The translations under genes and the position numbers were made by a program. DNA of 64,000 nt from Streptomyces fulvorobeus (GTDB lineage Bacteria; Actinomycetota; Actinomycetes; Streptomycetales; Streptomycetaceae). How positions within the stretch are numbered: position 1 is the stretch's first letter; each line of letters starts with the position of its first letter. Of this stretch, positions 62,393 to 64,000 are shown one piece after another. The notes under the pieces were generated by a model, which worked only from the letters and a program-made list of their open reading frames with translations, ran no database searches and was not told the origin of the DNA. The stretch is taken from the NCBI RefSeq assembly GCF_013167895.1, contig NZ_BLWC01000001.1, positions 3,286,001-3,350,000 of the forward strand, given 5' to 3'.

Positions 62393-62730
62393 ATGGCCGT
62401 CGTACCGTGCAGACACAACGACGGGGGATTGTGTACCGAACCTGATTCCGTTGTGTCGGCAGGCGCCACCGTGCTGGTGAAGCAGGGGAATCTTTCGCTG
62501 CTCTCGCAGCCTTTGGCCGCTCTGCTCTTCCCGGAGGGAATCCAACTAAAAACAGATCGATTCGCAACTGAAATCAAAATGCCTCGGGAGGTTTTCATGG
62601 CGGAAGTGTTTGAATCAATCTTCTCCCCGAGGAGTCGAGCCTGCAGAGAGAATTGGTGAGGGCAATTGGAACGGGTGACGGAGTCATTGTGCACTGTGAC
62701 TGCGACCACATCTATCTGTACGGAATCTGA
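62393..62730 (+). CDS. Unknown protein, frame lost once (island C gene 1)
   Basis: ATG 62393 has a very strong ribosome site (AGGAGGAGGA). The read frame gives MAVVPCRHNDGGLCTEPDSV and continues to VFMAEVFESIFSP, then drifts into a stop at 62659. Adding one C to CCCC (62625-62628) continues it as EESSLQRELVRAIGTGDGVI, then VHCDCDHIYLYGI and a stop at 62730, giving 112 residues. That stop lies six bases before the next gene. GC content and codon use are below the chromosomal norm. No family recognised; the two Cys near the N terminus and the CDCDH near the end could bind a metal. Confidence 0.55.
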
Positions 62731-62736
62731 GACGCC

Positions 62737-63384
62737 ATGAACCAACCCGAACGGATCCCGCCGGATTTCGGTCAAAGAATTGCGATTGACAGCTATACGG
62801 AAGGGATTAAAGCCTCTCTATCGTCCAGCGACTCGGCCTGCGAAAAGATCCTTACGGCGGCAATTTCGTTGACCACCGTCTATGGTGCGGTGATTGCTCT
62901 GGTTGCACCGAAGGACGAGTCCGCCGATTTCTCTACTGCTCTCCCGTTCTGCGGTTTCGCCCTCGCCGCATTGGCTTGCATGTGGGGCCAGTCCTGCGGC
63001 ATCAAGTTCGCGAACGATAACTTGATGAGCAGCGTCAAAGTCAATCTTGAGACGGTAATCAGAAAGAAGAGATGGGCTGCAAGGGTTGCGGTAATGGTGC
63101 TCACGCTCTCGCTAGCCTTCGCCGGTTTCGTTCTCAGTGACCAGTACGGCAAGCAACCGCAGGAGCCTAAGTCGAAATCGGCGGATATTACAATTTCTGC
63201 GGAAACGTACCGAGCCCTGTCGCAAAAGTGTGACGGAATTCAGAATCCGGTACGCGGGGAGATTGCGGAAGTAGATGCCAAATCGACGACGATGACGATC
63301 GCGATCAGCAGCTGTCCTAAAGGACCCCTAAAATTCACCGTGCCTGTCACTTCTGTAACGCTAGTGCAGCTCACAACTCCCTGA
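62737..63384 (+). CDS. Unknown membrane protein (island C gene 2)
   Basis: The 215-residue protein has three likely membrane helices: ILTAAISLTTVYGAVIALVA, ALPFCGFALAALACMWGQSC and VAVMVLTLSLAFAGFVLS. A Lys-rich linker and a C-terminal domain of about 75 residues follow, probably outside the membrane (ITISAETYRALSQKCDGIQN, ending VPVTSVTLVQLTTP). Codon use is clearly less GC-biased than in neighbouring genes, a sign of transfer. It follows gene 1 at six bases, so they form an operon. Function unknown. Confidence 0.65.
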   Translation: MNQPERIPPDFGQRIAIDSYTEGIKASLSSSDSACEKILTAAISLTTVYGAVIALVAPKDESADFSTALPFCGFALAALACMWGQSCGIKFANDNLMSSVKVNLETVIRKKRWAARVAVMVLTLSLAFAGFVLSDQYGKQPQEPKSKSADITISAETYRALSQKCDGIQNPVRGEIAEVDAKSTTMTIAISSCPKGPLKFTVPVTSVTLVQLTTP

Positions 63385-63427
63385 CGCCGCTGAAGGTTCG
63401 ACCGGCCTGTGGGCGGCCCACAGTCCG

Positions 63428-64000
63428 TCAACGCCTGGGTTCCGCAGGGGCCTGCGCAACAATGCTCATGTCGAGGACAATCGCGCCCGCACCGGCCTCC
63501 CTGTTCCGCCATGAGCGAGGTGACCGTCTCGGGGGTGGAGTCGTCTGCGAGAAGCACCGGTTCGGCCGGGACGGTCAGCGTGTCGGCAGTCTGCGCGAGA
63601 CCAACCGCGGTGGCCACCGCCTGCTCCCTCTTGTCGTTGTCGGCGGACGCGGCCTTGGCGGCGGCCTTCTCAGCGGCTTCCTTGGCCAGACGCGCCGTCA
63701 CCTACGCTTCGACGATGACCGGTTTCATCGCGGCCTTGAGTTGCTTCTCCGCCTCATACAGCGGGTTGGTGAGCAGCGCGAAGACGGCGGACTTGCGGTT
63801 GCCGGGCGGGAGGGCCACCACGGTGTAGAGGTTGGTGGGCTCGCGCCAGTTGCCGCGTACGTGGACCACGGCCCGGCAGGCCGAGCAGCAGATGATCTCG
63901 GACGCAAAACTCCAGCTTCGAGAGCCCCGGAAGCGCACGTACAGCGAGTTCCTGTTGGCCTGTCGGGAAGCCCATATTGCCCTCGTAGACCTATGGGAAG
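63428..64000 (-). pseudogene. Decayed DUF3987 (replication-type) protein, partial
   Basis: Three frames together read a DUF3987 protein: VHVRGNWREPTNLYTVVALP, then PGNRKSAVFALLTNPLYEAE, then KPVIVEA, an in-frame TAG, VTARLAKEAAEKAAAKAASA, then VLLADDSTPETVTSLMAEQG. After GGR the sense shifts again and ends AGAIVLDMSIVAQAPAEPRR. The stop codon, two frame changes and an early end show decay beyond what homopolymer errors explain. DUF3987 proteins are encoded in the replication region of actinomycete integrative elements, usually near an integrase. Confidence 0.65.

Larger units (their letters stand above)
62008..64000. mobile_element. Island C, partial, continuing past the right edge
   Basis: Everything right of att copy 3. 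It holds two lower-GC genes and a decayed DUF3987 gene of the kind found in actinomycete integrative and conjugative elements. The intact tRNA-Ser(GGA), or an integrase, should lie further right. Confidence 0.5.

Overview
The window is high-GC actinobacterial DNA and almost certainly Streptomyces. Codon third positions are G/C-rich, and it holds an SSI-type protease inhibitor, a paired SigF/SigN-like sigma-factor locus, several small actinomycete-only proteins and a class I FxLD lanthipeptide cluster. From memory, the order sigma pair - tadA - upp resembles the SCO4034-SCO4041 region of S. coelicolor. This was not checked by search.

Core chromosome, 1-42.9 kb. (i) 1-9.7 kb: the start of a PAS sensor protein, an SSI-like secreted inhibitor, tRNA-Ser(GCT) and tRNA-Arg(ACG), a GNAT enzyme, a DUF2797 protein, a response regulator whose kinase partner is reduced to a stub, an MFS exporter with its TetR regulator, a 2-hydroxyacid dehydrogenase, a PPOX-type flavoprotein and a YceI protein. 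(ii) 9.9-16 kb: a MarR-MFS pair in which the MFS protein carries a carboxypeptidase-regulatory-like tail, a gutted serine recombinase, and a TetR/alpha-beta hydrolase pair. (iii) 16.2-25.7 kb: two SigB-family sigma factors, a Dabb protein, tRNA-Ser(CGA), tadA with its partner gene, upp, a LytR_C protein, a secreted M28 aminopeptidase, an HhH-GPD protein and a YCII protein. (iv) 25.9-37.7 kb: a cobalamin corrin-ring locus (cobL, cobM, cbiD, cobK, cobIJ, cobH, cobG, cobN) with a B12 riboswitch before cobN. (v) 37.8-42.9 kb: a secreted lysyl-oxidase-like protein, then a cis-prenyltransferase translationally coupled to a DUF2236/EF-hand protein.

Integrated region, 42.9 kb to beyond the right edge. 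The same 3' half of a tRNA-Ser(GGA) gene with its terminator occurs three times in the same orientation, at about 42.95, 47.8 and 62.0 kb, and no copy has the matching 5' half. I read these as attachment sites of elements stacked at one tRNA gene whose intact copy should lie to the right of the window. Island A (43.0-47.8 kb) carries a PIN toxin/antitoxin pair, a phosphorothioate-DNA restriction endonuclease and a helicase-associated/WYL protein. Island B (47.8-62.0 kb) carries an Mrr-like nuclease next to an unusual HTH plus FtsK/EccC-like ATPase, then the complete FxLD lanthipeptide cluster (precursor, LanB, LanC, a stand-alone elimination-domain protein, a PIMT-type methyltransferase) with its regulators. 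Island C (62.0 kb onward) carries two unknown, lower-GC genes and a decayed DUF3987 replication-type gene, as found in actinomycete integrative elements.

Sequence quality. Five genes are broken by exactly one missing base, four of them at a run of four G or C. One att terminator stem also lacks a single G in such a run. Base-calling under-counts of G/C homopolymers explain this better than six independent mutations, so these genes are probably intact in the organism.
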